Positions 9,111-18,491 of a stretch of DNA of 42,489 nucleotides are shown here, in pieces (position 1 is the stretch's first letter; each line of letters starts with the position of its first letter). Both the position numbers and the translations under genes were made by a program. The stretch covers positions 1-42,489 of the forward strand of contig VXOF01000098.1 of assembly GCA_009840285.1 (NCBI GenBank). Reading direction: 5' to 3'. The DNA comes from Nitrospira sp. SB0662_bin_26. GTDB taxonomy: Bacteria > Nitrospirota > Nitrospiria > Nitrospirales > UBA8639. The notes beneath the pieces are model-generated. The model had not been told where the DNA came from. It saw only the letters and a list, made by a program, of their open reading frames with translations, and made no database searches.

Positions 9111-10291
9111 TGCCCTATGCCCTGGTCCACTATCACGAGTTGGCGCTCAAGGGCCGCAACCGGGGATTTTTTGAACAACGATTGATTCAGCACCTCCAAA
9201 ACTCCCTTAAAAAGACGGACGTCACCGAAGTCAAATCGCTTTCCGGTCGTATCCGGATCACCTTCACGGACGAATCTTCATGGGCGGACGTACAGGATCG
9301 CATCCGCCATACGTTCGGGGTGGCGAATTATTCCCTGGCCCATTCCCTGCCGATCGACTACACAGTGCCGGATATCACGCCGCTCTGCAAAGCTATTGAA
9401 ACCGCTCTTCGATCAATCCCGTATGAAACCTTTCGCGTCACGACCAAGCGCGCGGACAAACGGTTTGTCAAGACCTCCGTCGAACTGAACCGGGAAATAG
9501 GCGCCCACGTGTGCGCCGCGACCGGGAAGCGCGTACGCCTGAACGGAGCCGACGTCAACGTGGTCGTGGAAATCGTCGATCACACCGCGTACTATTCGCT
9601 CGTCAAATACCCGGGGCCGGGAGGGCTCCCCACGGGTATCAGCCGCAACGTCCTGTGTCTCATCTCGGGCGGCATCGATTCACCGGTCGCCGCCTACCGG
9701 ATGATGAAACGGGGCTGTAAGGTCGTCTTCGCGCATTTCCACGGCCGGCCTTATCTCTCGCGAACCTCCGAAGAAAAAGTCCGAGACCTCGTCTCCCTGC
9801 TCACACGCTATCAACTGGCAGCCCGCTTATATCTCATTCCGTTCGGAGACATTCAGCGACAAATCGTACTCGGCTCTCCCGCTCCGATTCGCGTGGTCCT
9901 GTACCGGCGGATGATGATGAGAATTGCAGAGCAACTGGCCGAAAAAGAACATTGCTGGGGCTTGGTCACCGGCGACAGTCTGGGCCAGGTGGCTTCCCAA
10001 ACCGCAGAAAACCTCCAGATCGTAAGCCAGGTGGCTCACCTGCCCATTCTTCGTCCTTTAATCGGGATGGACAAAATCGAAATTACAAATGAAGCGGAGC
10101 AAATCGGGACCTTTCAAACGTCCATCGAACCGGACCAGGATTGCTGTACGTTGTTTGTCCCGCCTCATCCGAATACGCGCTGCCGGCCCGACGTCATTCA
10201 ACAAGCCGAAAACGCGCTGCCGATCCAAGACATGGTCCGCGCAGGGATCGAAACCGCCGAACTCGCCGAATTGTCTTTTCACGCTTCCTAG
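9110..10291 (+). CDS. thiI: tRNA 4-thiouridine sulfurtransferase ThiI, without rhodanese domain
   Basis: A 393-residue ThiI. An N-terminal ferredoxin-like/THUMP part (starting [17 protein letters not shown]) binds tRNA, and a PP-loop ATPase domain with SGGIDSP at 186-192 adenylates U8 of tRNA. It lacks the C-terminal rhodanese domain of the E. coli enzyme (about 482 residues), as in Bacillus-type ThiI, so sulfur for tRNA must come directly from a cysteine desulfurase. The cysteine pair in DQDCCTLF near 344 and a further Cys near 355 lie where such short forms have conserved cysteines. Overlap with trxB hints that reducing power and sulfur transfer are linked, which is inference. Confidence 0.9.
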   Translation: MPYALVHYHELALKGRNRGFFEQRLIQHLQNSLKKTDVTEVKSLSGRIRITFTDESSWADVQDRIRHTFGVANYSLAHSLPIDYTVPDITPLCKAIETALRSIPYETFRVTTKRADKRFVKTSVELNREIGAHVCAATGKRVRLNGADVNVVVEIVDHTAYYSLVKYPGPGGLPTGISRNVLCLISGGIDSPVAAYRMMKRGCKVVFAHFHGRPYLSRTSEEKVRDLVSLLTRYQLAARLYLIPFGDIQRQIVLGSPAPIRVVLYRRMMMRIAEQLAEKEHCWGLVTGDSLGQVASQTAENLQIVSQVAHLPILRPLIGMDKIEITNEAEQIGTFQTSIEPDQDCCTLFVPPHPNTRCRPDVIQQAENALPIQDMVRAGIETAELAELSFHAS

Positions 10292-10313
10292 CCCGCGACA
10301 TTTCCCGATTTCG

Positions 10314-10343
10314 TTGACAGCACTTCAATCCGGTCGATATAGT
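10314..10343 (+). promoter_or_regulatory. strong putative sigma-70 promoter
   Basis: TTGACA and TATAGT with an 18-bp spacer, in the gap after thiI and 86 bp before the dienelactone-hydrolase-like gene. This is among the best promoter matches in the chromosomal part of the window. Confidence 0.6.
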
Positions 10344-10429
10344 CCGGGCAGGTCAAGCCAGGTTTGGATAGGTTGGATTTGCACAACGCAATCCGCCGAT
10401 TCAAACGTCACCCCCCGGGGAAATGCATC

Positions 10430-11245
10430 ATGTCCGAACACGTCACACCGTATACGGCACAGCAAATCGGGTATCGAGCCGTCCGCTTTTCCAGCAAAGG
10501 CGTTTTCGATACGCATAAAGACCAGATGGTCGACCCCTATGCCGCCACCAAAATCCCCAAAGAGCATCAGGTTCAAGGGTTTCAATTTTGGCCACAGGAA
10601 AAAGGGAAATTCCCTTGCGTCATCCTGCTCCATGACAAATGGGGATTGACACCGGACGTGAAAGATTTGGCCATGCGTCTGGCCTGTGAGGGATACGTGG
10701 TCATGCTTCCGAACGTATACGGCCGGCAGGGCGGCATGGTTACGGCCAACGCCGAGGTGGCCGACGCTCTTGCAGAAAGAATCGATCTCACCATGGCCTT
10801 GCAGGACATTAATGCCTCATGCGAATTCTTGAATGCGAATCTCTCCGAAGACCCGAACCTGGAGTTTACCGTGCGGAACGCGCATGCCGCGGTCGGGTTA
10901 GGCTTGGGCGGCACCTTAGCCCTACTTTTTGCCCTCAAACGGAAGCGGTTACGCGCAGCCGTCTCCTTTTACGGAAAACTTCCCGACCCGCTGGATTCAA
11001 TCAAGAACATGTATTGCCCGCTCCTCTACCATGCGGCTGAAACGGACAATGCCGCGACTCCCGATGAACTCGCACAAATCACGAAAGTCGCACAGGAAGC
11101 GGGAAAGACCGTAGAAATACGTCAATATCCCGGCACGGGCATTGGATTTTGCGACCAAGTGCAGCCTGACCTCTACAATGAATCCTCGGCCAAGCAAGCT
11201 TGGGACGACACCATCGCTTTTCTCAAAAAACAATTGCCCGTTTAA
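10430..11245 (+). CDS. dienelactone-hydrolase-like protein lacking catalytic Cys and His
   Basis: A 271-residue member of the dienelactone hydrolase (DLH) family by overall layout: PCVILLHDKWGL near residue 63, LACEGYVVMLPNVYG near 85, the nucleophile-elbow region AAVGLGLGGTLALLFAL near 150, and the C-terminal 'A..AWDDTIAFLKKQL' helix. The normal elbow is G-x-C-x-G-G; here the Cys position is Gly (GLGLGG). The catalytic His normally found in 'Y-x-G-x-x-H-x-F' is Ile (YPGTGIGFCD). So two of the three triad residues appear missing, which makes it a likely pseudoenzyme. ATG at 10430 follows GGGG at a suitable distance; an upstream TTG was rejected. It is preceded by a strong promoter. Confidence 0.72.
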   Translation: MSEHVTPYTAQQIGYRAVRFSSKGVFDTHKDQMVDPYAATKIPKEHQVQGFQFWPQEKGKFPCVILLHDKWGLTPDVKDLAMRLACEGYVVMLPNVYGRQGGMVTANAEVADALAERIDLTMALQDINASCEFLNANLSEDPNLEFTVRNAHAAVGLGLGGTLALLFALKRKRLRAAVSFYGKLPDPLDSIKNMYCPLLYHAAETDNAATPDELAQITKVAQEAGKTVEIRQYPGTGIGFCDQVQPDLYNESSAKQAWDDTIAFLKKQLPV

Positions 11246-11360
11246 CGCATTTTCGCGGCTCAAAAGAAACCACAGCGCACCTGAACATGTGTGCATCCCC
11301 AATGGCATTCCGAACGTTCCTCGCGTGGGCTTCAACCGGCCAAGCTTAGGTCGCTACGCG

Positions 11361-12431
11361 ATGGGTCAAGCGTTACTTATCCTGGTTTTTCTGGCATGGC
11401 CGCACGTTCTTTCGGCGGCCGATTTTGCAGATTTTATGCAAGACAAAGATCCTCGGGTTGTTGCTTCCGATAAAGCCGCCACGGCTTTTTTCCTGAAAAC
11501 GTTCGGTCCTTCCCTCGAATTATCCAGAGGATTGCTGCAACACAGGCGAACTACCCTACCCCTCCCGAAGGAGCTGACGCAGCACCTGTCACCTTTTGTG
11601 ACAAACCTCGCGACGTGGCATCTCACCCATGACCTCCTGAGAGCCCTCGCTCAGGGGAAGACCGCCATGATTCAATCGATTCTCGAGCAACAACAACGGC
11701 AGATCGAGTGGCTCAGACAAACCCAACCGGACGTTCCCGATCTCTTGGCCTTGGTCAAGGCTATCGCCCAATTGCAGCCTCCGGCGCCATCCACACAACC
11801 TCTCTCTCCCTACGATGCCGTCTTCACGCAATTCCTCCATGAACAATACCCGGACTGGACCGGCACCCCGGATAGCTGGTTGACACTGGCACAAACCCAA
11901 GGAGCGGAAGGAGTGCGGAAACGATTACGGGATTCCTGGGATAACCGGCACGAGGCACCTGATCCTGCTCCATCCATCAACCGATTTATCCGGCAATCCT
12001 TTCTGCCGATAGCCACGGCACACGCCAGGGCCGGCCTTTTGCATTTACAGGTCAGAAACGAACGGCAGGCATGGACAACGTGGCAGGCGATCCGAGAATG
12101 GAACAACGATCGAAAAAATGAACAGGGTCTTCGACGCTTATGTGGGACGTGGCAATGGCTTATTCATAATCATCAGAACCATGGCGACCATAAAACAATC
12201 ATGGTCTACCCTCCCCCCTCGCAATACCACCGGATGGATCCCCAACCAGCCATGATCCGCGTGCAAGGAGACACAGTCTACATCAGATGGGAATTTCCGC
12301 GAGGAATCGTGCAGGAAGAAAGCCTTCTGTTTGGTGAAAGAGACCAACTTCTCTCGGGCACCTTCGTGAATAACCTGGGACCCAACGGCAACATCACCGG
12401 CCGCCGCGTAAAGCCATGCCAAGGCGAGTGA
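11361..12431 (+). CDS. exported protein of unknown function
   Basis: A 356-residue protein not recognised. The first 21 residues form a signal peptide (MGQALLILVFLAWPHVLSAA), which decides the start; the reading frame stays open further upstream but without signal-like sequence. The mature part is mostly helical, rich in Gln, Leu and Thr. The last 60 residues (IMVYPPPSQY..., TVYIRWEFPRGIVQEESLLFGE) look like a small beta-rich domain ending in GNITGRRVKPC, as in lipocalin-like 'solubility' domains of some exported proteins. It ends 48 bp before putA. Confidence 0.6.
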   Translation: MGQALLILVFLAWPHVLSAADFADFMQDKDPRVVASDKAATAFFLKTFGPSLELSRGLLQHRRTTLPLPKELTQHLSPFVTNLATWHLTHDLLRALAQGKTAMIQSILEQQQRQIEWLRQTQPDVPDLLALVKAIAQLQPPAPSTQPLSPYDAVFTQFLHEQYPDWTGTPDSWLTLAQTQGAEGVRKRLRDSWDNRHEAPDPAPSINRFIRQSFLPIATAHARAGLLHLQVRNERQAWTTWQAIREWNNDRKNEQGLRRLCGTWQWLIHNHQNHGDHKTIMVYPPPSQYHRMDPQPAMIRVQGDTVYIRWEFPRGIVQEESLLFGERDQLLSGTFVNNLGPNGNITGRRVKPCQGE

Positions 12432-12479
12432 ACGTGCTTGCCAATGGGGAAAGGAGTACAATGTAGGGAGGAGACTGTC

Positions 12480-15455
12480 ATGCACGCGGAACAGTTCCTC
12501 GAACCCTCCATTCGGCATATCGGCCTCACGTTGGCCGAGCACTGTAAAGCCGGCACCCCGGCGGTCCTGAGTCAACGCTGGTGGAATGATCTCCTCATGG
12601 ACTGGAGCATGCAGGATGAGGAATTCAAGGTCCAGCTTTTCCGCTTTGTGGACGTGCTGCCCACTCTTAAAACGGATGAGCAGTTTACCCGGCTCCTTGG
12701 AGAATACTTCGGCCACACGCCCATTCTTCCCCAAGGCATCAAATGGTCCCTGCAAAAACTTCCCGCCACCTGGATCGGCGCCCACGTCGGAGCACTCCTG
12801 CTGCGCAGGCAATTCACGCGCATGGCTTACACATTTATCGCCGGAGATTCCATCCACCACGCGATGCCGGTCTTGAAGCACCTGTGGCAATCGGGACGTT
12901 CCGCGTCTATCGACCTGTTGGGTGAAACCACTGTCAGCGAAGCGGAAGCCGACCAGTACCGGGATCGGTGTTTGGATGTCCTTCGCGAATACGATGAACA
13001 GGCTCGAGCCTGGCCGGGCCGATCACTACTCGAACGTGATCACCTCGGATTGATTCCACGTGCAAACCTGTCGGTAAAGATTTCCGCTCTGTATTCACAG
13101 TTGGACCCGGCCGATCCCGGCGGGAGTTTTGAAGGCGTGGCTTCCCGGCTTCGGCCCATACTGGATTTGGCATTGCAACTACCGGCGTCTCTGACGTTTG
13201 ACATGGAACACTATGAACTCAAGGATCTGACTTACGAAATTTTTATGCGAATCTTCTCCGAGCCCGCGTATCGGAACTATCCGTGGGCGGGCATTGCCCT
13301 CCAGGCGTATCTTCTGGATGCCGACCGCACACTGGATCGTCTTGTGGATTGGGTGCGGCAACGCGGCACACCCGTCAGCATTCGCTTGGTCAAAGGCGCG
13401 TACTGGGACGCGGAAAGCATTCTCAACACGCAACGGGGCTGGCCTGTTCCCGTGTTGAAAAGGAAAACCGAAACGGACGCCAACTTTGAATATCTCAGCA
13501 ACACGTTACTGGCTCACCAGTCACTGCTGCGTCTGGCCTTCGGCACCCATAACTTGCGAAGTCTGGCTCATGCCGAGGCCGTTGCACAAGCCCAAGATCT
13601 CTCCCCGGAAACCTGCGAATATCAGTCGTTGTACGGCATGGCTGATTCATTGCAACGCGCCATTGTCCGATACGGGCGCCGCGTGAGAGTGTACGCGCCA
13701 ATCGGAAAACTCCTGCCCGGGATGGCCTACCTCGTTCGACGGCTGCTGGAAAACACCTCCAACGAATCCTTTCTCTCTCAACAGCGAAAACGGGACACGC
13801 CACTTGAGGTCTTACTCGCCCCACCGGAGGCAACGGTTGCCCAAGCAGACGCTCTTTCTCAACAGAACACAAACTCACGTTTTCACAATGAACCGCACAC
13901 GGATTTCTCACGCGAACCTTCACGTCACGCGATGGTGCAAGCCATTGAGCGGGTCAAACAACGACTCGGGCAGTCACCGTCTTTCCCGGTTCCGGACCCC
14001 ATCGGACAACTGAAAGACGAACTGGTGTCGACCAATCCCAGCCGGCCGGACGAAGTCATTACCCGGATTCCCTGTTATTCCCCCGCAGAAGTGGAACCTG
14101 TGATTCAGAACTCGCTTGAAGCGTTGAAAGCCTGGCGCACCACGCCTGCCGGCACGCGCGCCGATTACCTCCGCGCCGTGGCGGAACGCATGAGGCAGCG
14201 CCGGTTTGACCTGGCTGCCTGGGAAATTCTTGAAACCGGCAAACCATGGCGCGAAGCGGATGCCGACGTAGCGGAGGCCATAGATTTTCTCGAATTCTAC
14301 GCCCGCCACATGCGCCACTTGGGACGTCCGCAACTCCTGGGGCAGGAACCGGGTGAAATGAACCACCTCGAATGGCTGCCACGCGGGGTGGCCGTGATCA
14401 TTTCTCCATGGAATTTTTCGTTAGCCATTCCGACGGGGATGGTCTCGGCGGCCCTGGTCACGGGCAACACCGTGTTGTTCAAGCCCTCGGAACGCTCACC
14501 CATGATGGGGTACCTCTTGTTTGAGCTCTATAAGGAAGCCGGACTTCCTGAAGGTGTGTTGCGCCTCCTCCCGGGCGGGCCTGACGTGGGACAAGCCCTC
14601 ATCGCCCATCCCCGTATCCACGTCATTGCCTTTACCGGATCAAAAGAAGCCGGACTGCAAATCATCCAACAGGCCGCGCAAGTGATGCCCGGCCAATCCC
14701 ACGTCAAACACGTCATTGCGGAAATGGGTGGAAAGAACGCCATCATCGTCGATGACACCGCGGATCTGGATGAAGCCGTCAGTGGAGTCCTGTCGTCTTT
14801 CACCGGGTATCAGGGACAAAAATGCTCTGCCTGTTCCCGGGTCATCGTGCTGGAACCGGTGTATGATGAGTTTGTCGCCCGGTTGACACAAGCGGCGCAA
14901 AGCGTACGTGTCGGTCCACCGGAAAATCCGGCCCATCACATGGGTCCGATGATCGACGAACGCGCCCTCCTGAAAGTTCGGACGTACGTGGATATCGCCG
15001 GGCAAGAAGGGACGGTCCTGCTGGACCGAAAGATGACCGGTGAGGGATGGTTCCAGGGTCCGGTCGTCGTGACCGGAATCCAGCCGCACCATCGACTGGC
15101 GCGAGAAGAGATTTTCGGCCCCGTGGTTGCCGTGCTCCGCTGCGCCACGTTCACGGAAGCCCTGCGCGTCGCCATGCAATCCGAGTTTGCGTTGACCGGC
15201 GGGATCTACTCCCGAAGCCCATCGAATATTCAGCGGACTCGTGAAGCGTTCGACGTGGGAAATTTTTACATTAACCGTCCCATTACCGGTTCGCTGGTCG
15301 GACGACAACCCTTTGGCGGGCATCGCTTGTCAGGGGTAGGCGTCAAGGCCGGAGGGGACGGGTATCTGGAACAATTCATGGTTCAACGGCTGACGTGCGA
15401 GAACACCATACGTCGGGGATTTGCGCCGGCTGATCCGGACCGTCCCGCCCTGTAA
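12480..15455 (+). CDS. putA: bifunctional proline dehydrogenase / glutamate-semialdehyde dehydrogenase
   Basis: A 991-residue fusion that oxidises proline to glutamate. The N-terminal half is the FAD-dependent proline dehydrogenase barrel (NLSVKISALYSQLDP near 198, RLVKGAYWDAE near 305, YAPIGKLLPGMAYLVRRLLEN near 410). The second half, from about 480, is an aldehyde dehydrogenase: PWNFSLAIPTGM near 645, FTGSKEAG near 722, EMGGKNAIIVDD near 745 and the catalytic cysteine in GQKCSACSR (Cys782). There is no N-terminal DNA-binding domain, so it is not a PutA repressor. The start ATG follows a strong GGGAGGAG site. Its last 126 bp overlap a gene on the other strand. Confidence 0.93.
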   Translation: MHAEQFLEPSIRHIGLTLAEHCKAGTPAVLSQRWWNDLLMDWSMQDEEFKVQLFRFVDVLPTLKTDEQFTRLLGEYFGHTPILPQGIKWSLQKLPATWIGAHVGALLLRRQFTRMAYTFIAGDSIHHAMPVLKHLWQSGRSASIDLLGETTVSEAEADQYRDRCLDVLREYDEQARAWPGRSLLERDHLGLIPRANLSVKISALYSQLDPADPGGSFEGVASRLRPILDLALQLPASLTFDMEHYELKDLTYEIFMRIFSEPAYRNYPWAGIALQAYLLDADRTLDRLVDWVRQRGTPVSIRLVKGAYWDAESILNTQRGWPVPVLKRKTETDANFEYLSNTLLAHQSLLRLAFGTHNLRSLAHAEAVAQAQDLSPETCEYQSLYGMADSLQRAIVRYGRRVRVYAPIGKLLPGMAYLVRRLLENTSNESFLSQQRKRDTPLEVLLAPPEATVAQADALSQQNTNSRFHNEPHTDFSREPSRHAMVQAIERVKQRLGQSPSFPVPDPIGQLKDELVSTNPSRPDEVITRIPCYSPAEVEPVIQNSLEALKAWRTTPAGTRADYLRAVAERMRQRRFDLAAWEILETGKPWREADADVAEAIDFLEFYARHMRHLGRPQLLGQEPGEMNHLEWLPRGVAVIISPWNFSLAIPTGMVSAALVTGNTVLFKPSERSPMMGYLLFELYKEAGLPEGVLRLLPGGPDVGQALIAHPRIHVIAFTGSKEAGLQIIQQAAQVMPGQSHVKHVIAEMGGKNAIIVDDTADLDEAVSGVLSSFTGYQGQKCSACSRVIVLEPVYDEFVARLTQAAQSVRVGPPENPAHHMGPMIDERALLKVRTYVDIAGQEGTVLLDRKMTGEGWFQGPVVVTGIQPHHRLAREEIFGPVVAVLRCATFTEALRVAMQSEFALTGGIYSRSPSNIQRTREAFDVGNFYINRPITGSLVGRQPFGGHRLSGVGVKAGGDGYLEQFMVQRLTCENTIRRGFAPADPDRPAL

Positions 15456-16211
15456 GCCGGCTTCTTCCAATTCTTCGGTAATTTCAATCAACCGGTCCTT
15501 GCCTGCTCCGACCATCGGAATCATCTGACGCTCAATGTATTTGACCAACCCCACGCCCTTCACCAACCACAGCGTCATCGTGTCGAAGCCCGTGATACGT
15601 GTGCCGTCTCCGGACAAATGCACCAACAGATTCATGTGCGCTTCCATGCGAATCGCCTTTTCATACGTCCCGACCGGCACGGTCACGGCTTCCTGCCCCG
15701 TGAGGCTCACCGTAGCCTGGACGTCCACGGTCTCCGCCTGTCCGTCACGATCGAGGTCCAAACCCAAATTGAGGTCTTTCCGATCCAATTGATGAAAGGA
15801 GCTTGGAACTTCGAGAGGAAACCGCACGATTTGATAGGGAATCAACTGCCGTTCCAGAATCGTCCCTGGTTTGGATCCATAGTAACGAATACCTGCCATA
15901 TCTCGCAGATAATAACTGTCGGTAGGCCCCTGATCACCGGGATTGGTATCGTGAAACACCGTGACCATGACGCCGTCCTTTTTTTCTGTTCCCGTGACCT
16001 TCGAAACGTTCACGAACGTCTTATCCTCGATCTGGTTAACGACGCCTTCGGCGATGCGCCCTCGGTATTTCCACTCATTTCCCGTTTGATCGGGAAAATA
16101 GACGCCCGCATCCTGGATCACGATAGGCGTAGCCTGCCCGAACCCGGGACTACACCAAACCGCGACCAGACCTGCAACCAGTACGGCTCTCAACACGGCG
16201 AATCCGACCAC
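15330..16211 (-). CDS. exported protein of unknown function, overlapping putA antisense
   Basis: A 293-residue exported protein. GTG at 16211 is chosen because it follows an excellent site (AGGAGAAAAT) and starts just before a signal peptide (AVLRAVLVAGLVAVWCSPGFGQA). The mature part contains FPDQTGNEWKYRG, VFHDTNPG and VPVGTYEKAIRMEAH, then GVGLVKYIERQ. These are typical of beta-rich periplasmic proteins of the DUF3108-like type ('V-G-T-Y-x-x-A...G-V-G-x-V'). The last 40 or so residues, after ITEELEEA, are low-similarity sequence read antisense to the putA 3' end. They suggest the original stop codon was lost and the frame now runs 126 bp into the convergent gene. Confidence 0.62.
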   Translation of the reverse strand: MVGFAVLRAVLVAGLVAVWCSPGFGQATPIVIQDAGVYFPDQTGNEWKYRGRIAEGVVNQIEDKTFVNVSKVTGTEKKDGVMVTVFHDTNPGDQGPTDSYYLRDMAGIRYYGSKPGTILERQLIPYQIVRFPLEVPSSFHQLDRKDLNLGLDLDRDGQAETVDVQATVSLTGQEAVTVPVGTYEKAIRMEAHMNLLVHLSGDGTRITGFDTMTLWLVKGVGLVKYIERQMIPMVGAGKDRLIEITEELEEAGLQGGTVRISRRKSPTYGVLARQPLNHELFQIPVPSGLDAYP

Positions 16212-16357
16212 ATTTTCTCCTGTTTTTCGGTTTTGACACGAAGAGGCAAGCTTCTTTTCACCGTACCATAGCCCCCTCGGCACGGCAAGACAGAGGCGCC
16301 ATCATCCTTGTACCGAGGTTTGCCTTGGCTTCTTCTGTTCGGGATAATCACTGCAAT

Positions 16358-17128
16358 ATGCCCTCGGCATCCACACACACGATTCGGCACCGTGATGAGG
16401 GCTCCACGGACCCTCCCACAGTGCTCGTCCTCGGAGGCTCCGGAGTCATCGGCTCCGCGGTGTGTCTTCGATTCGCGCAGAACGGATGGAACGTCGGCGT
16501 CCACTATCATACCCGGCACGACTCAGCCGATGATGTTGTTCGCAGGATCGAAAATCCGTGTCGAATGGGCCGCTCTTTTCAAGCAGACGTGAGTGACGGA
16601 CGTCAAATCCATACACTCTTTAATCAGGTTCAAACGGTCTGGCCAGAACTCGACGCAATGGTGTGGGCGGCGGGGACGACCACCAACCGCCTCACCGTCC
16701 GCATCACGCCGGTCGAATGGGAGCGCATGCTGCACGTCAACCTCACGGGCCTGTTTCTTTGTCTGCAACAAGGGCTGCGGTTGTTTTCCGAACAACGCGG
16801 AGGCGCCGTGACTGTCGTGAATTCCCTGAGCAGTACCACGGGCGGGACGGGCCAAACGGCTTATGCCGCGTGTAAAGCCGGGGCCTTGGGATTGGTCAAG
16901 TCGGCAGCGAAGGAACTCGGCAAGGCCAACGTCCGCGTCAATGCGGTCTTTCCGGGTTGGCATCAATCGCCTCTCGCCGGAGACGCGTTTCCTGACCCGG
17001 ACCAACTCCAGGCTCACGTTTTGGGACGCACGCCCTCGCTCGATGAGATTGCCGATTTGATCTATGGCTTAACCACGGCTCGGGATATCTCGGGTCAGGT
17101 GTACAACTTGGACAACCGTATCCGGTAG
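16358..17128 (+). CDS. short-chain dehydrogenase/reductase (FabG-like)
   Basis: A 256-residue SDR. It has the NAD(P)-binding glycine motif GGSGVIGS near residue 28, the WAAGTTT block (usual NNAG position) near 108, Ser in VNSLSSTTGG near 156, and the active pair Y-A-A-C-K near 171. VRVNAVFPGWHQSPLA follows as in FabG-like enzymes. The ATG at 16358 replaces an upstream TTG. It ends 4 bp before bioD, so the two are probably one transcript. This suggests, but does not prove, a role around biotin or pimeloyl precursor metabolism. The substrate is unknown. It is divergent from the exported protein gene at 15.3-16.2 kb. Confidence 0.82.
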   Translation: MPSASTHTIRHRDEGSTDPPTVLVLGGSGVIGSAVCLRFAQNGWNVGVHYHTRHDSADDVVRRIENPCRMGRSFQADVSDGRQIHTLFNQVQTVWPELDAMVWAAGTTTNRLTVRITPVEWERMLHVNLTGLFLCLQQGLRLFSEQRGGAVTVVNSLSSTTGGTGQTAYAACKAGALGLVKSAAKELGKANVRVNAVFPGWHQSPLAGDAFPDPDQLQAHVLGRTPSLDEIADLIYGLTTARDISGQVYNLDNRIR

Positions 17129-17132
17129 ACAC

Positions 17133-17858
17133 ATGCCCAACCAGCTTCGACAACCCGGAATCTTCATTGCCGGAACGGATACGAACGTGGGGAAAACCGT
17201 GGTGACTGCCGCCTTGGGACTGGCGCTGCAACAAACCGGCGCCAAGGTCGGAGTCATGAAGCCCGTTGAGACGGGCTCCGCGCCGGACAAGACGAATTCG
17301 GATGTCCACCGACTCAGGAATGTATTTGCGTCCTGCAAGAACGTGGACGTGCGGAACGTCTATAGCCTTCCTTCGCCCGTGGCTCCGCTCGAAGCCGCGC
17401 GGACCGCACAACAAGACATCGACGTTGACGCGATTCTCAATGCCTGCCGAACCTTTGCCGTTCATCACGATTACATGCTCGTGGAAGGCGCCGGAGGCAT
17501 TCTCGTACCCCTGACTGAAACACATGACGTCTGCGATCTGATCAGGCTTCTGGGCCTTCCGTGTCTGATCGTCGGTCGAACCTGTTTGGGTTCGATCAAC
17601 CATACGCGGTTGACCCTCAGGGGACTCCGGGCGGCGGGCATTCCGGTTTTGGGGATTCTGCTCAATCACACCGACACCACGCCGGAAGAACAGCAGGCAT
17701 CCACCGTCAAACTGATCCGTGAACTCAGCGACGCACCGGTCCTGGACCCTCTCCCCTTTCAACCTCAGATGGATTCACAGTGGGAAGACGGCATCAGAAC
17801 GCTCGCAAACCATTCAACTATTGGTGAAGTGGCGAGGATGGTGCAGGAAAGGAACTGA
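17133..17858 (+). CDS. bioD: dethiobiotin synthetase
   Basis: A 241-residue ATP-dependent carboxylase that closes the ureido ring of dethiobiotin from 7,8-diaminopelargonate and CO2. P-loop GTDTNVGKT at about 14-22, KPVETG near 43, and VEGAGGILVPLTE near 115 are all BioD hallmarks. It lies directly behind the SDR gene and close to accB/accC, whose products need biotin. Other biotin genes (bioA, bioB, bioF) are not in the window. Its 3' end overlaps thiE on the other strand by 41 bp. Confidence 0.92.
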   Translation: MPNQLRQPGIFIAGTDTNVGKTVVTAALGLALQQTGAKVGVMKPVETGSAPDKTNSDVHRLRNVFASCKNVDVRNVYSLPSPVAPLEAARTAQQDIDVDAILNACRTFAVHHDYMLVEGAGGILVPLTETHDVCDLIRLLGLPCLIVGRTCLGSINHTRLTLRGLRAAGIPVLGILLNHTDTTPEEQQASTVKLIRELSDAPVLDPLPFQPQMDSQWEDGIRTLANHSTIGEVARMVQERN

Positions 17859-18468
17859 CAAAGTCGCGCATCGCCTGCTCGATAGACGAGGCATCGAACA
17901 CGGCGGAAGCGACGGCCACGCCATTCGCTCCGGATGCGACGACTTCCTCAACGGAATCCAGGGTAATCCCTCCGATCGCAAACACCGGCAACGAGGTCAA
18001 GGGACGAATATCCCGTAATCCGGCACATCCCACGGGCACCTCGTGAGCCTTCTTGGTCGTTGTGGGAAAAAGAGGGCCGTATCCGACATAGTCCGCGCCG
18101 CCACGGGTCGCTTGCGCCACTTCCTCGGGTCGATGAGTCGAGATCCCGATGATCTTGTCGCGTCCCATGATATTCCTCGCCAACGCCAGGGGGAGATCAT
18201 CCTGGCCCAAGTGTACGCCGTCTGCCTCTACCGCCATGGCGATGTCGCACCGGTCATTCACGATGAACAAGACATCCCAGCGAGCGGCCACCTCCCGTAA
18301 TTCTTTAGCCTTGGCGAATACATCCCGCGGGGATCCTGTCTTATTGCGATATTGAAACAACCGGATGCCGCACCCGGCTGCCCGTTCCAAAACGGACGGC
18401 AGATGATGCCTAGGAACCCACTGCTCGTCCAACAACAGATACACACCGGAAAGGGAAGGTTTTGACAC
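17818..18468 (-). CDS. thiE: thiamine-phosphate synthase
   Basis: A 216-residue TIM-barrel enzyme that joins the thiazole and pyrimidine phosphates to give thiamine phosphate. Visible motifs: LFQYRNKTGSPRD near 37 (family Q-x-R-x-K), FIVNDRCDIAMAVEADGVHLGQDDLP near 68-93, GISTHRPEE near 107, ADYVGYGPLFPTTTKK near 124 and VFAIGGI near 160. It begins with GTG without a clear ribosome site, 23 bp after accC. It is probably the last gene of the aroQ-efp-accB-accC-thiE transcript. It converges on bioD with a 41-bp overlap. Confidence 0.9.
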   Translation of the reverse strand: MSKPSLSGVYLLLDEQWVPRHHLPSVLERAAGCGIRLFQYRNKTGSPRDVFAKAKELREVAARWDVLFIVNDRCDIAMAVEADGVHLGQDDLPLALARNIMGRDKIIGISTHRPEEVAQATRGGADYVGYGPLFPTTTKKAHEVPVGCAGLRDIRPLTSLPVFAIGGITLDSVEEVVASGANGVAVASAVFDASSIEQAMRDFVSSFPAPSSPLHQ

Positions 18469-18491
18469 GAGGGGAAAGGCTAAAAAGGTTC

